Source: Puniceicoccales bacterium (lineage in GTDB: Bacteria > Verrucomicrobiota > Verrucomicrobiia > Opitutales > JAIRKQ01). From it: 37,385 nt of DNA. A program made the position numbers and the translations under genes. The stretch lies in contig JAITBI010000010.1 of NCBI GenBank assembly GCA_031283685.1, positions 1-37,385 of the forward strand, in the 5' to 3' direction. Shown piece by piece: positions 36,605 through 37,385 of this stretch. The notes beneath the pieces were generated by a model that saw only the letters and a program-made list of their open reading frames with translations, was not told where the DNA came from and did not search any database. The number at the start of each line of letters is the position of its first letter. Position 1 is the stretch's first letter.

Positions 36605-37258
36605 CTAGGTGGATAAAATTTTGTCTATTTCGGTAGACATCATTGCTACGACGATATCTAAGTTATTGATGCCCGTATCAATTTTACGTACACCATCTTG
36701 CCGTATGGTTCTCCCGGTGTCAATTTTGTCTCGTTCGGTTATGTAGTCATGTTCCCAGTCATTTTCCCTGCGAGATAAACGTTCCTGTTCATTGGCTTCT
36801 AGAAAAAACCGCAGATCTGCATCTGGCAAAATTACGCTTGTGATGTCTCTACCTTCCATGATTAATCCCCGAAATCCATTGGTACGGGCTTCGCCAACCT
36901 GTGACCTTTGGTATGGCAACAGACGCTGTCTAACTTCAGGAATAGTGGCGTAAGAGGCAACGTTCTTGTTTATCTGCGGGATTCGCAATTCTTTTTCTTT
37001 AAAATTTTTACCGTCGATGGTTATGTTTGAAGTATTTCCGGTAATTTTTGTCCCAAGGACGATTTTCCCAAGGAAATGTTGTATGCCAGAAACATCATCG
37101 CTATTTATATTGGCAATCATCATTTTTAGTGTAATTGCCCGATAATAGGAACCCGTCGATGCCATTAAAAATTCATATTTGTCAGCTATCCGCAATGCCG
37201 TTGAGGTTTTTCCTGAGGCTGCAGCTCCGTCGATGGCTACAGTGATAAAATCACGCAT
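36605..37258 (-). CDS. cmk: Cytidylate kinase
   Basis: ITVAIDGAAASGKTSTALRIA P-loop, STGSYYRAITL, MEGRDITSVILPDADLRFFLEANEQERLSRR. Confidence 0.94.
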   Translation of the reverse strand: MRDFITVAIDGAAASGKTSTALRIADKYEFLMASTGSYYRAITLKMMIANINSDDVSGIQHFLGKIVLGTKITGNTSNITIDGKNFKEKELRIPQINKNVASYATIPEVRQRLLPYQRSQVGEARTNGFRGLIMEGRDITSVILPDADLRFFLEANEQERLSRRENDWEHDYITERDKIDTGRTIRQDGVRKIDTGINNLDIVVAMMSTEIDKILST

Positions 37259-37385
37259 TCTGTACTACATATTAGCCTATGCTCATTTTGAAAGATTATT
37301 CTGAAAGAATTCACCCAACGTGATCCTTTTAGCGTCGTTTTGGAGCTACTGTACAAAAATACCACTCTAAAGACGACATCTCGCC

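Noticed and set aside
37329-37385. Minus-strand tail ...GEMSSLEWYFCTVAPKRR* at the right edge as the C-terminus of an upstream gene
   Set aside because: Only 18 codons are visible with no recognisable family; cannot be supported.
1-37385. CRISPR arrays, transposases, prophage, toxin-antitoxin or defence islands
   Set aside because: No regularly spaced repeats and no IS, phage, restriction or defence gene signatures were seen. XerD is the chromosomal type in a dnaX operon, not evidence of an integrative element.

Overview
The window is mostly a housekeeping region of a Gram-negative bacterium. It is probably Verrucomicrobiota/PVC-like (inference from the LpxC-FabZ fusion, gene complement and order; no database search was possible). 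From left to right it contains: a partial secreted protein; the T3SS export-apparatus trio sctS-sctT-sctU (minus strand); a stand-alone CysJ-like FAD/NADPH reductase; dnaX-xerD; a short dcw fragment (mraZ-rsmH-ftsL) ending at a hairpin terminator; the lpxC-fabZ fusion plus lpxA; an orphan 65-aa ORF; tRNA-Ser(GCU); and a glmM-TPR-glycosyltransferase operon. These are followed by a roughly 17.8-kb fused str-S10-spc-alpha ribosomal super-cluster from rpsL through rplQ (minus strand, lacking tuf, rpmD, infA and rpmJ), two tandem LTA-synthase-like phosphoglycerol transferases divergent from dgkA, and cmk. I did not find convincing evidence of a wholly new multi-gene system. The best leads are: (i) four MraZ-box-like repeats at exact 10-bp spacing overlapping a sigma70-like promoter upstream of mraZ; (ii) the unexplained 352-bp dnaX/mraZ intergenic region, which has a perfect dyad over the dnaX start codon, a 24-aa micro-ORF with a strong Shine-Dalgarno sequence, and a 14-bp perfect palindrome; (iii) the tandem LtaS-like pair beside dgkA in an LPS-type bacterium; and (iv) small orphan ORFs, including a Cys4 zinc ribbon after rplQ.
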